Origin: Defluviibacillus sp043739385
Lineage (GTDB): Bacteria > Pseudomonadota > Gammaproteobacteria > Burkholderiales > Burkholderiaceae_C
NCBI GenBank assembly: GCA_043739385.1
Contig: JAYUED010000002.1
Location: 85,555-149,554 of the forward strand
Reading direction: 5' to 3'
Length of the DNA stretch: 64,000 nt
In this document: positions 15,542 through 24,111 of the stretch, one piece after another
How positions within the stretch are numbered: position 1 is the first letter of the stretch
Layout: every line of letters begins with the position of its first letter
Translations under genes and position numbers: made by a program
The notes under the pieces: generated by a model
The model's database searches: none
Told to the model about the DNA's origin: nothing
Seen by the model: the letters and a program-made list of their open reading frames with translations, nothing else

Positions 15542-16579
15542 CACCGCAGTCAACACCACAAGAGCGATAAAAATCGTCTCGCCAAGCAACATTGCCACGG
15601 GCTGCCAGCCGAGCTTGAGCAGTTCCTCAAAAGAAGTCTTAACGCCTGCTGCTGCAATCGCAGTCACCAGCATCCAGCGCGAGGTATCGCCCGCAAGCTG
15701 GATCATTGTGGGGCTAAACACCCCCACGCTGGCCAGCAGCACCAGCACGATAAAAGCGAGCAAAAATCCTGGCACCAGCGGCACGGCATCCCGAGTAGTG
15801 GTGCGGTCTGCATTCACGTCAAACTGCGCCTCAGCGTCAGTGTTGGCATGGTTACGGTAAAGCATGGAAATTATGATCACCACCGGCATCAGCAACATTA
15901 CGCGGAAGAGTTTGACTACCGTTGCGATGTCTCCCGCCTCAGGCCCAAGCATCATCCCCGCCGCCACCACCTGCGCCACATCGTGGATGGTGCCGCCCAA
16001 AAAGATGCCTGATTGCTCTGGAGTGGCCCCCACGAGCTTAAGCATGAAGGGGTAAAGCACCATTGCCACGGTGGAAAGTACCGTCACACCCACCACCGTC
16101 AATAGCGTAAATCGCTCATTTTCTTTGGTTTGCGGCAGCACCGATGCCACGGCTAGCGCCGCAGAGGCACCGCAAATAGCAACCGCACCGCCAGACAACA
16201 GACCTTCGTCAAGTGGCCGCTTAAACCAGCGCGCGAGCAAGGCACCCACAACAATCGTGCAGCCTGTCGCGCAAATAATCAGTAAGGCCGACCCCACTCC
16301 TAGCTTAGCCACCTGCGACAGGGTAATACGCGCACCCAGCAAAGCCACGCCAAAGCGCAACACCGTGCGACCACAGAAACCTATACCAGGACCGACTTGA
16401 GGGTTGGCAACCAAGAAATGGAAAGCCAGCCCCATCAGCAACGCATAGAGCAGCTGTGGGCCACCGTAATGATCAGAAACAAACGTAGCTGCTAGCGCGA
16501 TGACCAAGCACACCAGCGTACCAGGCAGGTTTTTAGCAACGAACGCCCGCCAGCGTTGTAGGGCTGCATTCACAGGCAA
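15509..16579 (-). CDS. suyZ: UPF0324 (YeiH-type) exporter, probable sulfite exporter of the sulfolactate cluster
   Basis: About 356 residues and roughly ten hydrophobic segments, with signature pieces FHFLVANPQVGPGIGF, LRFGVALLGARITL, GGAVAICGASAALAVASVLP and GGTIHDVAQVVAAG. This is the UPF0324 / PF03601 family. Members next to sulfonate desulfonation genes have been named SuyZ or TauZ and proposed to export sulfite. Here it ends a gene string with sulfolactate sulfo-lyase and both sulfolactate dehydrogenases, and starts 4 bases after the ComC-like gene. The start is TTG at 16579 or GTG at 16573. The gene name is context-based. Confidence 0.72.
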   Translation of the reverse strand: MPVNAALQRWRAFVAKNLPGTLVCLVIALAATFVSDHYGGPQLLYALLMGLAFHFLVANPQVGPGIGFCGRTVLRFGVALLGARITLSQVAKLGVGSALLIICATGCTIVVGALLARWFKRPLDEGLLSGGAVAICGASAALAVASVLPQTKENERFTLLTVVGVTVLSTVAMVLYPFMLKLVGATPEQSGIFLGGTIHDVAQVVAAGMMLGPEAGDIATVVKLFRVMLLMPVVIIISMLYRNHANTDAEAQFDVNADRTTTRDAVPLVPGFLLAFIVLVLLASVGVFSPTMIQLAGDTSRWMLVTAIAAAGVKTSFEELLKLGWQPVAMLLGETIFIALVVLTAVLGLGLGLGLH

Positions 16580-16583
16580 CAGC

Positions 16584-17591
16584 TCACGCTTTGTTAGCCA
16601 ATTCCAGCAATGGTGTCAAAGTGGCTGGTGGTAACTCAACGCCCTCGCTCATCGCTTTAACGGCCAACGTATTACGCCGATAGCCAGGAATGCGTACACC
16701 GTTGTCGGCCAGCATCGCAGCAATCAGCGCTTCGACGCGTTCCTCATAAACCGCAGAACCTCCAAGCGCTGAAGGATCAATCACGATAAAGACTTGGCCG
16801 ATATGGGGAACATTGCCTACGTCCTCAAAAAACGAATCGGCTTCCATGCCAAAGCGTGCGCCAGTCAGCGAGATCACCATCAGCTCGATCATCAACGCCA
16901 GCATCGCACCCTTGGAGCCGCCAGTGGAACCAAAGGGCAGCATGGAGCCTTCCATGCCGGCCTTAGGGTCGGTAGTGGGCTGACCATTTTTGTCCAACGC
17001 CCAACCCAGCGGAATGGATTCACCTTTTTTGGCAGCCATCATCAGCTTGCCACGGGCCACTTCGGACAAGGACATGTCGATCATCACTGGCTCACCATTG
17101 GCCCGGGGGAAGGCTGCTGCCAATGGGTTGGTGCCAAAAATTGCCCGTTTCCCACCGGCGGCGGGCATGGCCGCGGGTGAGTTCCCCATGGCAATACCGA
17201 CCAAACCAGCTTTGGCTACGGCTTCCAAGTGGTAAGCGGCCACACCAAAGTGGTGACTATTGGCAACGGCAGCGATGGCAATGCCAGTCACTTTGGCAGA
17301 CGTAATGGCTTCTTGAATCGCCAAAGCACAGGCCGGGAAGGCAAAGCCCTCCCCAGCATCCACCAGAATGGCACTGGGTTTTTGCGCGACGATTTTGGGG
17401 ACGGCTTGGCCGTTAACGCGGCCCGTGCGCAAATGCCCGGTGTACATCGGTATGCGCGAAACGCCGTGCGAGGCCAAGCCTTGGGCATCGGCTGCGACCA
17501 GCGCGGTGGCGGTGCAGTCGGCTTGCATAGCGGATGCGCCTGCGTTTTGCAGCGCTTGGCTTGCTAGGGCGTGAATGTCTTGAAGATTCAT
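16584..17591 (-). CDS. comC: Ldh-family NAD(P)-dependent dehydrogenase, probable (R)-sulfolactate dehydrogenase
   Basis: A 335-residue member of the malate/L-lactate dehydrogenase family that lacks a Rossmann fold (PF02615). Motifs are GLASHGVSRIP near residue 40, NSHHFGVAAYH near 120, MGNSPAAMPAAGG, IFGTNPLAAAFPR and MLPFGSTGGSKG. Homologues include ComC, the (R)-sulfolactate dehydrogenase that interconverts sulfopyruvate and (R)-sulfolactate. Together with the SlcC-type enzyme 64 bases upstream it would racemise sulfolactate through sulfopyruvate. Ureidoglycolate or malate dehydrogenase activity is the main alternative, but the neighbours favour sulfolactate. Confidence 0.78.
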   Translation of the reverse strand: MNLQDIHALASQALQNAGASAMQADCTATALVAADAQGLASHGVSRIPMYTGHLRTGRVNGQAVPKIVAQKPSAILVDAGEGFAFPACALAIQEAITSAKVTGIAIAAVANSHHFGVAAYHLEAVAKAGLVGIAMGNSPAAMPAAGGKRAIFGTNPLAAAFPRANGEPVMIDMSLSEVARGKLMMAAKKGESIPLGWALDKNGQPTTDPKAGMEGSMLPFGSTGGSKGAMLALMIELMVISLTGARFGMEADSFFEDVGNVPHIGQVFIVIDPSALGGSAVYEERVEALIAAMLADNGVRIPGYRRNTLAVKAMSEGVELPPATLTPLLELANKA

Positions 17592-17655
17592 ATAATTTTT
17601 TGCTTTTTTTTACTGTTGGGGTGACTGTTCAGCCTACGACGAGGTTGTAGCGGAG

Positions 17656-18582
17656 TTAGCCCAAAAATTTCGCAACTTCAGCCGCAATCATGGTGGAGAC
17701 GCGCTCGTTGGATTCAGCAGTCACGCCAGCCACATGCGGTGTGAGTACAATGTTGGGGCAGTTTTCCCAAGGGCTGCCGGCTTTGAGCGGCTCAGGCTCA
17801 AACACGTCAAACGCCGCACCACCCAAATGCCCAGCTCGGATGGCATCAGCAATCGCGGCTTCGTCTGCAATGTGGCCACGTGCGGAATTGATGATGACAG
17901 CCCCTGCCTTCATTTGTGCCACGCGCTCTTTGGACAGCAGGTTGCGGGTCTCAGGCGTCAGCGGCACATGCAAGCTGACCACATCGGACTGGGCTAACAG
18001 TTGCTCGAGGGTGACCGGTGTAACACCAGATTGAGCCCACACGGGGGCATCAGCGGGCAGCATCGGGTCATAGGCCACCACGGTCATACCAAGACCTTTG
18101 GCCAAGCCAGCGGTCAAACGACCAATACCGCCAAAACCAACCAGCCCCAGCGTTTTCCCCGCAATCTCGCGGCCATTCGACAGTCGTGCACGCGGCCATT
18201 TGCCACCTGCCACGGCAGCGCTGTCTTGGTAGACACCGCGCAGCAGCAGCATGGCTGTACCGATGACGTATTCCGCCACAGCTAGCGCATTAGCTCCGGT
18301 CGCAGGAATCACCTTCATGCCTCGTGCTTCGCAGGCAGGTACGTCGATGTTGTCTAACCCCACGCCAAGACGACCGATAACCGTCGCTTGACGGCAAGCA
18401 GCTAACAGCTCGCCGCGCACCTGAGTCCGGTTGCGCACAATAACAGCGTCGGCATTGGCCGCTTCGAGCAACAAACGTGCGACATCGTCCACCAGCGTTG
18501 GCTCATATACCACGGTGTAGCGAGCTTTGAGCGACTCGACGGCGGGGGTGTCCATGAACTCGGTAATAACAATTTTTTTCAT
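17656..18582 (-). CDS. slcC: D-isomer-specific 2-hydroxyacid dehydrogenase, probable (S)-sulfolactate dehydrogenase
   Basis: A 308-residue enzyme with the D-2-hydroxyacid dehydrogenase layout: IVRNRTQVR and GRLGVGLDNID in the substrate domain, NAD site LGLVGFGGIGRLTA, NSARGHIADE with the catalytic Arg region, FDVFEPEPL, and the catalytic His in LTPHVAGVT. The N-terminal block ITEFMDTPAVESL and ATGANALAVAEYVIG fit SlcC, the (S)-sulfolactate dehydrogenase. In known sulfolactate degraders SlcC and ComC work together so that both enantiomers reach the (R)-specific sulfo-lyase. SuyAB and a ComC-like gene are in the same string here. Confidence 0.8.
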   Translation of the reverse strand: MKKIVITEFMDTPAVESLKARYTVVYEPTLVDDVARLLLEAANADAVIVRNRTQVRGELLAACRQATVIGRLGVGLDNIDVPACEARGMKVIPATGANALAVAEYVIGTAMLLLRGVYQDSAAVAGGKWPRARLSNGREIAGKTLGLVGFGGIGRLTAGLAKGLGMTVVAYDPMLPADAPVWAQSGVTPVTLEQLLAQSDVVSLHVPLTPETRNLLSKERVAQMKAGAVIINSARGHIADEAAIADAIRAGHLGGAAFDVFEPEPLKAGSPWENCPNIVLTPHVAGVTAESNERVSTMIAAEVAKFLG

Positions 18583-18664
18583 AGCGTGACGGGTTGCTGT
18601 TGAGTTAAGATTTAGTTAAGGTTTAAATTGTGGTTTGAAGATTTGATGCAAAGGTGCAGCGAAG

Positions 18665-19684
18665 CTACTCGGCTTTGATGTGCCGCACCTTAATAATCTC
18701 ACGCCATCTTGCAATGTCTTTTTGTATGGTGGCTGCAAACTCGGCAGGCCCTAGCCCTGTGACGGTAAAACCCAAGGTGCTGATGCGCGCCGCTACATCC
18801 GCTGTTCTGACGATCCGCACCGCCTCCAATGCGACCCTGTCAACAATGGCTTTAGGCGTACCGGCAGGCATCATCAAACCCGTCCAGTTCTCCAACTCCA
18901 TAGTCGGCATGCCCAGCTCGTTAAACGTAGGTACATCGGGCAACAGTGGGTGGCGCTGCGCGGCGGTAATGGCCAAAGCCCGCAACTTGCCAGATTTGAT
19001 GAAGGCCACCGACTCAGGCAGGTTGGACACCACAAAATCGAGCTGCCCCCCCATCAGATCGTTCATGGACGGCGCACCACCTTTATAAGGAATATGGGTC
19101 ACGTCCAACTTGGCATAGCCCGACAGTAGCTCCAGGCCCAAATGCGGTGGTGTGCCATTGCCCGATGACCCAGCGCTGAGCTGCTGGGTTTTGGCGCGCT
19201 CCAAAAATTCCTTGAGATTTTTAGCGGGGTTGTTCGCATTAACCACCAGCACTAAGGGACTGCTCGCCAGCTGGACAACAGGCACAAAATTTTTCTCAAG
19301 GCTGTAAGTCAAATTGGAAAACAGCGACTGGTTCACTGCATGCGCTAACGTCACCGCCAACCAGGTGTAGCCATCTGCCGGGGACTTGGCAACCACGTCA
19401 GCACCCAAATTCGCACTACCGCCCGGTTTGTTGTCAATGATGACCGCTTGCTTAAGCGATTCAGTGAGCTTTTGAGCCACCAGGCGCGCCATCACATCGG
19501 TCAGTCCGCCAGCGGGAAAGGGTACGACGTAGCGAACCGGATGGTTAGGGAAGTCGCTAATTCCAGGGACAAGAATAGCGCTTGCACTTGGAGTAACACC
19601 AGGTGACTGTGCCAAGGCAGGCAGCAACACACTGGAACCCAGAGTAGCCAAGGCAGCGGAGAAAGTTCGGCGGTTAGCAGTCAT
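18665..19684 (-). CDS. Bug/TctC-type periplasmic substrate-binding protein
   Basis: A 339-residue tripartite tricarboxylate transporter binding protein. The export signal has a twin-arginine start (NRRTFSAALATLGSSV), followed by the Bug signature HPVRYVVPFPAGGLTD, a KPGGSANLGADVVAKSPADGYT block and DVTHIPYKGGAPSMNDLMGG. Bug proteins bind carboxylates in the periplasm. No TctA or TctB membrane partner is nearby, as for most Burkholderiales Bug genes. Position between slcC and a second Bug gene suggests that sulfolactate or a related sulfonate is the ligand, like SlcH of the SlcHFG transporter; this is inference. Confidence 0.85.
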   Translation of the reverse strand: MTANRRTFSAALATLGSSVLLPALAQSPGVTPSASAILVPGISDFPNHPVRYVVPFPAGGLTDVMARLVAQKLTESLKQAVIIDNKPGGSANLGADVVAKSPADGYTWLAVTLAHAVNQSLFSNLTYSLEKNFVPVVQLASSPLVLVVNANNPAKNLKEFLERAKTQQLSAGSSGNGTPPHLGLELLSGYAKLDVTHIPYKGGAPSMNDLMGGQLDFVVSNLPESVAFIKSGKLRALAITAAQRHPLLPDVPTFNELGMPTMELENWTGLMMPAGTPKAIVDRVALEAVRIVRTADVAARISTLGFTVTGLGPAEFAATIQKDIARWREIIKVRHIKAE

Positions 19685-19725
19685 CGGTTGTCTCGTTGTT
19701 GTGATTGGGACTTAGTGTGCAAATA

Positions 19726-20733
19726 TCAGTCAGCCGTCGCTCCGGACTGCTTAACCAACACGCCCCACCGTGGGAAATCGGTGCGTATTAACTGTGCAAA
19801 CTGCTCTGGCGTAGAAGGCGTGACCTCAAAGCCTTGCTCCTCTAAAGAAGTGCGCACAGCAGGGTCGTTCAAGACCGCAGAAATTTCACGGTTTAATCGG
19901 TTAACGATAGCGGCTGGGGTGCCTGTTTTAACGAACACGCCGTTCCAGACCACAGACTCAAAATTAGCCAAACCCGCCTCAGCCATGGTAGGTACGTCGG
20001 GTAAAAGTGGAGAGCGTTGACGCGCGGCTACAGCCAGCGCTTTCAACTTACCGGATTTCACCAGAGGCACCACCGCTGGCAGGTTGTTAAACATCATCGG
20101 CAACTGACCGGCCAATACATCGTTAAGCGCCGGTGCGCCGCCCTTATAAGGCACATGAACAATGTCGATCCCCGCCTGGGTTTTGAACTGTTCACCCGCT
20201 AAGTGCATGGTGTTGCCCACGCCGGCAGAGGCATACGAAAGGCTGCCAGGCTTGAGCTTGGCTTGCGTCACTACATCCGCCACGCTCTTGAGACTTGAAG
20301 TCGCCCCCACCACCAGCACATTCACCATGGAATGGGTGGCTGACACGGGTACCAAGTCTTTCAACGGGTCGTAAGGCATTCGAGCGCCGTAGAGATGTGG
20401 GTTGATATCGATGGTGCTAGCGGTACCTAGCAGCAGGGTATAGCCGTCAGCAGTACCGCGCGCAACTTGCGCCGAGCCTATATTGCCGTTTGCACCAGCA
20501 CGGTTTTCAACCACCACGGGTTGACCTAACCGCTTACCCAACTCATGCGCCAATTGACGTGCAAAAGCGTCAGCGGCTCCGCCCGCAGCGTAGGGCACGA
20601 CATAGGTTATGGGACGATTGGGATAAGGCGCCGTGTTCTGCGCAAAACTAGGCACAGAGGGCACAAACAAAAAGATAGCCACAGCAGCAGCATCTACAAC
20701 CAGCCTGAGAAAAACTGTGCGAAACAAGTTCAT
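19726..20733 (-). CDS. Second Bug/TctC-type periplasmic substrate-binding protein
   Basis: A 335-residue paralogue of its downstream neighbour, with a Sec signal (cleavage near VPSFAQN), YPNRPITYVVPYAAGGAADAF, ENRAGANGNIGSAQVARGTADGY and DIVHVPYKGGAPALNDVLAGQ. The two proteins share layout but differ through most of the sequence, so this is an old duplication or two separate recruitments. It follows suyB by 126 bases. No membrane subunit is visible in the window, so it must use a TctAB pair encoded elsewhere, or it acts as a sensor. Confidence 0.85.
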   Translation of the reverse strand: MNLFRTVFLRLVVDAAAVAIFLFVPSVPSFAQNTAPYPNRPITYVVPYAAGGAADAFARQLAHELGKRLGQPVVVENRAGANGNIGSAQVARGTADGYTLLLGTASTIDINPHLYGARMPYDPLKDLVPVSATHSMVNVLVVGATSSLKSVADVVTQAKLKPGSLSYASAGVGNTMHLAGEQFKTQAGIDIVHVPYKGGAPALNDVLAGQLPMMFNNLPAVVPLVKSGKLKALAVAARQRSPLLPDVPTMAEAGLANFESVVWNGVFVKTGTPAAIVNRLNREISAVLNDPAVRTSLEEQGFEVTPSTPEQFAQLIRTDFPRWGVLVKQSGATAD

Positions 20734-20859
20734 AGGAGCAGGCCACTTGTGACATTGGAATTAGAAAACCGCCCATACGTGAGGTACAGGCGGCAAGCAC
20801 CGAAAACCGAGACGGTTTAAGGTGCTTTTATGACGCGTTTATGACGCATTTATGTCGCT

Positions 20860-22035
20860 TTACGCGCTTTCAAACAAACGCGTCATCACGAACTCGCGGT
20901 GGCCCAAGGCTTCGGCGGCGGTGTAGCGGCCGTTGATGGTGCGCATCATCATTTCCAGCAGCTGGTCGCCGGTTTCATCCATAGTGCGTTCGCGTTGCAG
21001 CAGACCCGAGCAGTCCACGTCCACGTGTTCGCTCATGGTACGTACAGTGCGAGGATTAGCGCAAATTTTGATGACTGGCACGATGGCGTTGCCAATCACA
21101 TTACCTTGCCCTGTGGGGAAGAAATGCACCACAAAACCAGAAGCAGCACACAGCGTCACCATCTCAGCAGCAGCTGAAGACGAATCCATAAACCACAGAC
21201 CAGGGTGCGCAGGCACCTCAGCTTTGTCGATCACGCCGTCTACCGTGCACTTTTTGCCGATTTTCTGGATGTTGCCAAGCGCTTTTTCTTCGATGGTGGT
21301 CAAGCCGCCCGCGATATTGCCCTTGGTAGGCTGAGACTCCGACAAATCGGTGGTCTTGTTACGCTGGATCATGTCCTGGTAACGGTTAAACATGGCCATG
21401 AACTGGTCGCGCACTTCAGGCGTTTTGCAGCGTGCCGCCACGATTTGCTCGCCACCGGTTATTTCAGACGTTTCGCCGAAAACCAGGGTGGTGCCCAAAG
21501 CGTGCAACGTGTCAAACGCATTGCCTACCGTAGGATTGGCACCGCAGCCGGAGGTGGTGTCGGACTCACCGCATTTGGTAGAAATCCACAGCTCGGAGAT
21601 AGGGCATTCCACGCGATGCTGTTCTGTAGCGAATTGCACGTATTCACGGGCAGCTTTGGAGGCTTTCATGATGGTCTCGTGGTCGCCATGGCCTTCAATG
21701 CCAAAGCCGATGACGGGCTTGCCGGTTTTGGCAATGCCTTCCACCACTTTTTGCGTCCAACTGTCTTCAATACCAATCACCACCACAGCCGCGACGTTGG
21801 GGTTAGAACCAGCGCCGATGAGCGTGGCAAAGTGCAAATCCAAGTCCGCACCAAACTGCAAACGACCATAAGGATGGGGGATGGCCATCGCGCCTTTGAT
21901 GTTGTGAGCAACAGCTTCAGCAGCGGCATTAGACAGATCATCGAGCGGCAAAATAATGACGTGATTGCGCACACCAACACGGCCGTTTTCGCGGCGAAAA
22001 CCCCAGAAGGTGGAGTCTTTATTCAGAAATGACAT
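20860..22035 (-). CDS. suyB: (R)-sulfolactate sulfo-lyase, large (beta) subunit
   Basis: A 391-residue (about 42 kDa) member of the UxaA/altronate dehydratase C-terminal family. Landmarks are RRENGRVGVRNHVIILP, IPHPYGRLQFGADLDLH, TKCGESDTTSG with a likely metal or cluster Cys, ETSEITGGEQIV, LSESQPTKGNIAGGLTTIEE, FMDSSSAAAEMVTLC and FPTGQGNVIG. Known SuyB is about 42 kDa and pairs with an 8-10 kDa SuyA encoded just upstream, exactly as here. The complex splits (R)-sulfolactate to pyruvate and sulfite. Altronate or galactarate dehydratase would be the alternative, but the flanking slcC, comC and exporter genes support SuyB. Confidence 0.85.
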   Translation of the reverse strand: MSFLNKDSTFWGFRRENGRVGVRNHVIILPLDDLSNAAAEAVAHNIKGAMAIPHPYGRLQFGADLDLHFATLIGAGSNPNVAAVVVIGIEDSWTQKVVEGIAKTGKPVIGFGIEGHGDHETIMKASKAAREYVQFATEQHRVECPISELWISTKCGESDTTSGCGANPTVGNAFDTLHALGTTLVFGETSEITGGEQIVAARCKTPEVRDQFMAMFNRYQDMIQRNKTTDLSESQPTKGNIAGGLTTIEEKALGNIQKIGKKCTVDGVIDKAEVPAHPGLWFMDSSSAAAEMVTLCAASGFVVHFFPTGQGNVIGNAIVPVIKICANPRTVRTMSEHVDVDCSGLLQRERTMDETGDQLLEMMMRTINGRYTAAEALGHREFVMTRLFESA

Positions 22036-22085
22036 GGGAAATCCTTGCGTATTTTTTAAATCGTCAACGTAGAGCAGCCCAGGGC

Positions 22086-22367
22086 TTACCAGCGTTTCGT
22101 TTTGATGTTGTGAACGTGGGCGTGCTGGCCGGTCTTGATGGCAGCAACCACCTTACCAATGTCAACGCCATATTTGATGACCGTGTCACCCACCGCCATG
22201 TCTTTCATGGCGATTTTGTGGCCCAACGGAATGTCGGCCTGGCAAGGAATCTGGATGGTGCGGTCTTCATCAAGAATCAAGGCAGTGAGCGTTTGGCCCG
22301 CCTTAACGTTCTCGGTGACCACGACAGCCACGCTGTCTTGAGGGTCGTGCAAAACACAATGAATCAT
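22086..22367 (-). CDS. suyA: (R)-sulfolactate sulfo-lyase, small (alpha) subunit
   Basis: A 93-residue SAF-domain protein of the UxaA N-terminal family: HDPQDSVAVVVTENVKAGQ, then PLGHKIAMKDMAVGDTVIKYG with the His/Lys pair typical of the domain. The ATG at 22367 has AGGAG 7-11 bases upstream. A longer reading from a TTG at 22430 would run through the promoter and is rejected. It is followed by suyB after 50 bases. SuyA and SuyB are found as separate chains in sulfo-lyase, whereas many UxaA proteins are fused. Confidence 0.83.
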   Translation of the reverse strand: MIHCVLHDPQDSVAVVVTENVKAGQTLTALILDEDRTIQIPCQADIPLGHKIAMKDMAVGDTVIKYGVDIGKVVAAIKTGQHAHVHNIKTKRW

Positions 22368-22401
22368 GGGGTCTCCTATGGGGTTTGAAATACTTAATTC
22401 A

Positions 22402-22454
22402 ACTGTATCATCTATATGAATTTTTAACAAGAATTTTTATATACTTTTTATATA
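22402..22454 (-). promoter_or_regulatory. Candidate suyA promoter with adjacent TATATA palindrome
   Basis: On the minus strand TTGTTA (22430-22425) and TACAGT (22407-22402) are spaced by 17 bases, a sigma-70-like arrangement 35 bases before the suyA ATG. Just upstream lies TATATA-CTTTT-TATATA (22438-22454), a palindrome that could serve the GntR regulator encoded immediately upstream. The whole 113-base gap is strongly AT-rich compared with its neighbours. Confidence 0.45.
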
Positions 22455-22480
22455 TTTGTAGAAAATTTAAAAGTAAAAGC

Positions 22481-23191
22481 TTACGCGGGCCCGACCAAAC
22501 GGGCGGCGTAATCAAAATTTCGGGTATTCACGACCGACACCCGGTACTCTGCTGGTTCTTGTGCAAAGGTAAAAGCGATGCGCTCAATGTGCAGTACGGG
22601 CGAAGCCTCGGGAATACCCAGAACGGCAGCACTTGCAGCTGAAGCAGACTCAGCCCGGATGTGCTCATCTGCCCCAACCACCGTCACCCCAAAAGCAGTT
22701 TGGTACAGTTCGTAAATGGTGCCTTCACGCGCAATGAACTGCGCTTTGGTGAGGCGGCTGAAACGGGTAGCGCTGATGACCAACGAATCGTGAATCACTG
22801 TACAGCCACCGAGTGACAGCGCGTTTTCAATGCGAAAAACAGCGGCTCCAGCAACGACATCGAGATTTTTTGCCTCGTGCTGGGTGGCGCGAGAGCGCTC
22901 GAATGACAAGAGTTTGACCTGCGGAAACTCCCTGGCACCGTCACGCCCCACAATTTTGAAAAACTGGAACATGAAGCGCTCTTTGTCCAGCTTACCGACA
23001 AAGGTGCCACGGCCTTGCTGGCGTACCAGAATATGGTCGGCTACCAGCTCATCAACTGCACGTCGAACAGTACCAATCGATACCCCAAAGCGTTTGGCTA
23101 ATTCGCTTTCGTTGGCCAAACTGCCACCAGGAGGCGCAGCCCCCGAGACGATATCGGCAACTAGTTTTTGTTTGACTTCACGGTAGAGCAT
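22481..23191 (-). CDS. GntR family (HutC/UTRA-type) transcriptional regulator
   Basis: A 236-residue protein with a GntR winged helix at the N-terminus (LANESELAKRFGVSIGTVRRAVDELV, then RQQGRGTFV) and a UTRA ligand-binding domain (about 85-230). It sits inside a unidirectional gene string, between the SDR gene of the sugar part and suyA of the sulfolactate part, and probably controls suyA onward. The effector may be sulfolactate or sulfopyruvate, but this is only suggested by position. Confidence 0.85.
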   Translation of the reverse strand: MLYREVKQKLVADIVSGAAPPGGSLANESELAKRFGVSIGTVRRAVDELVADHILVRQQGRGTFVGKLDKERFMFQFFKIVGRDGAREFPQVKLLSFERSRATQHEAKNLDVVAGAAVFRIENALSLGGCTVIHDSLVISATRFSRLTKAQFIAREGTIYELYQTAFGVTVVGADEHIRAESASAASAAVLGIPEASPVLHIERIAFTFAQEPAEYRVSVVNTRNFDYAARLVGPA

Positions 23192-23276
23192 GGCAAATGC
23201 TAGCAGACGGATTTATGGCGTGCAGCAAAAGGACGAATACACCACAATATCCGCCAAGTTTTCGCAGCAAGTATGA

Positions 23277-24059
23277 CTACCCAACCACCGACACCTGTGC
23301 CAGCCCCGCATCCACAATCAAACTCTGCCCCGTAATCCCAGCGCTTTCCTCACTCGCCAAAAACAGCGTAGGCCGCGCCACATGTAGCGATTCAAGACGG
23401 AATTTAAGGCATTGCAGGTCGATGAATTTTTGGTCTTCTTCGGGGTTGCGCCACAGAGCGCTTTGGCGTTCGGTCACGATGGCGCCGGGCACCAGGGCGT
23501 TCACGCGGATGCCGAATTCTCCGAGTTCGCGGGCAAGACTGCGGGTCATGCCGCTGATGGCAGCTTTGCTGGTGGTATAGCCGATCAAGTTGGGCCGGCC
23601 GCGCATCCAGCTGATACTCCCCATGTTGATGATGCTGCCGGGCAACTTGGCGGCGCGCAGTTGACGAGCCACAGTTTGGGTTGCGAATACATGGTGGCGC
23701 AAGTTAAGGTTGAGGCAGTTGTCCCAGTACTCAGGGGTCAACTCATCCAGGCTGTGGCGATCGTCACGCCCCGCGTTGTTGACAAGCACCTGAATAGGAC
23801 CGAAGTGCTGACCTACGCGCTCTAACAAGGTCTGGACGGCAGGGACATCGCGCACATCGCAAGCTTCGTAATAAGGCGTAGGGTTACCTGCAGCGCTGAT
23901 CTCAGCGATCAGCGCATCGCCGCCGCCATCTTTTGTGCCACAAAACGTGACTTTCGCGCCCTGCGCTGCAAAGGACTTGACCAGTTCAGCGCCGATGCCC
24001 GAACTGCCGCCCGAGATGAAGACGGTTTTCCCGGCCAACGTAGGGTAGTTTGCACTCAT
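23277..24059 (-). CDS. Short-chain dehydrogenase, candidate sulfoquinovose (sugar) 1-dehydrogenase
   Basis: A 260-residue classical SDR. It has ISGGSSGIGAEL (NAD site), VNNAGRDD, NMGSISWMRG with the catalytic Ser, YTTSKAAI with Tyr-x-x-x-Lys, and VNALVPGAIVTERQ. The NLNLRHHVFATQTV and GSISW pattern is usual in aldose 1-dehydrogenases of non-phosphorylative sugar pathways. The ATG at 24059 has AGGAG 7 bases upstream. In the sulfo-Entner-Doudoroff pathway an SDR of this size oxidises sulfoquinovose to the gluconolactone. An L-fucose, L-rhamnose or pentose dehydrogenase is the alternative. Confidence 0.72.
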   Translation of the reverse strand: MSANYPTLAGKTVFISGGSSGIGAELVKSFAAQGAKVTFCGTKDGGGDALIAEISAAGNPTPYYEACDVRDVPAVQTLLERVGQHFGPIQVLVNNAGRDDRHSLDELTPEYWDNCLNLNLRHHVFATQTVARQLRAAKLPGSIINMGSISWMRGRPNLIGYTTSKAAISGMTRSLARELGEFGIRVNALVPGAIVTERQSALWRNPEEDQKFIDLQCLKFRLESLHVARPTLFLASEESAGITGQSLIVDAGLAQVSVVG

Positions 24060-24111
24060 GAATACTCCTGAATAAATAGCAAATAACGCACACTGAGCAT
24101 GCGGCAAGGGA

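Noticed and set aside
21205..22032. 275-codon frame opposite suyB
   Set aside because: No recognisable motif; the opposite strand encodes a full UxaA-family protein.
22368..22430. N-terminal extension of suyA from a TTG
   Set aside because: The extension would cover the likely promoter and carries no conserved residues; the ATG at 22367 has a good ribosome site.
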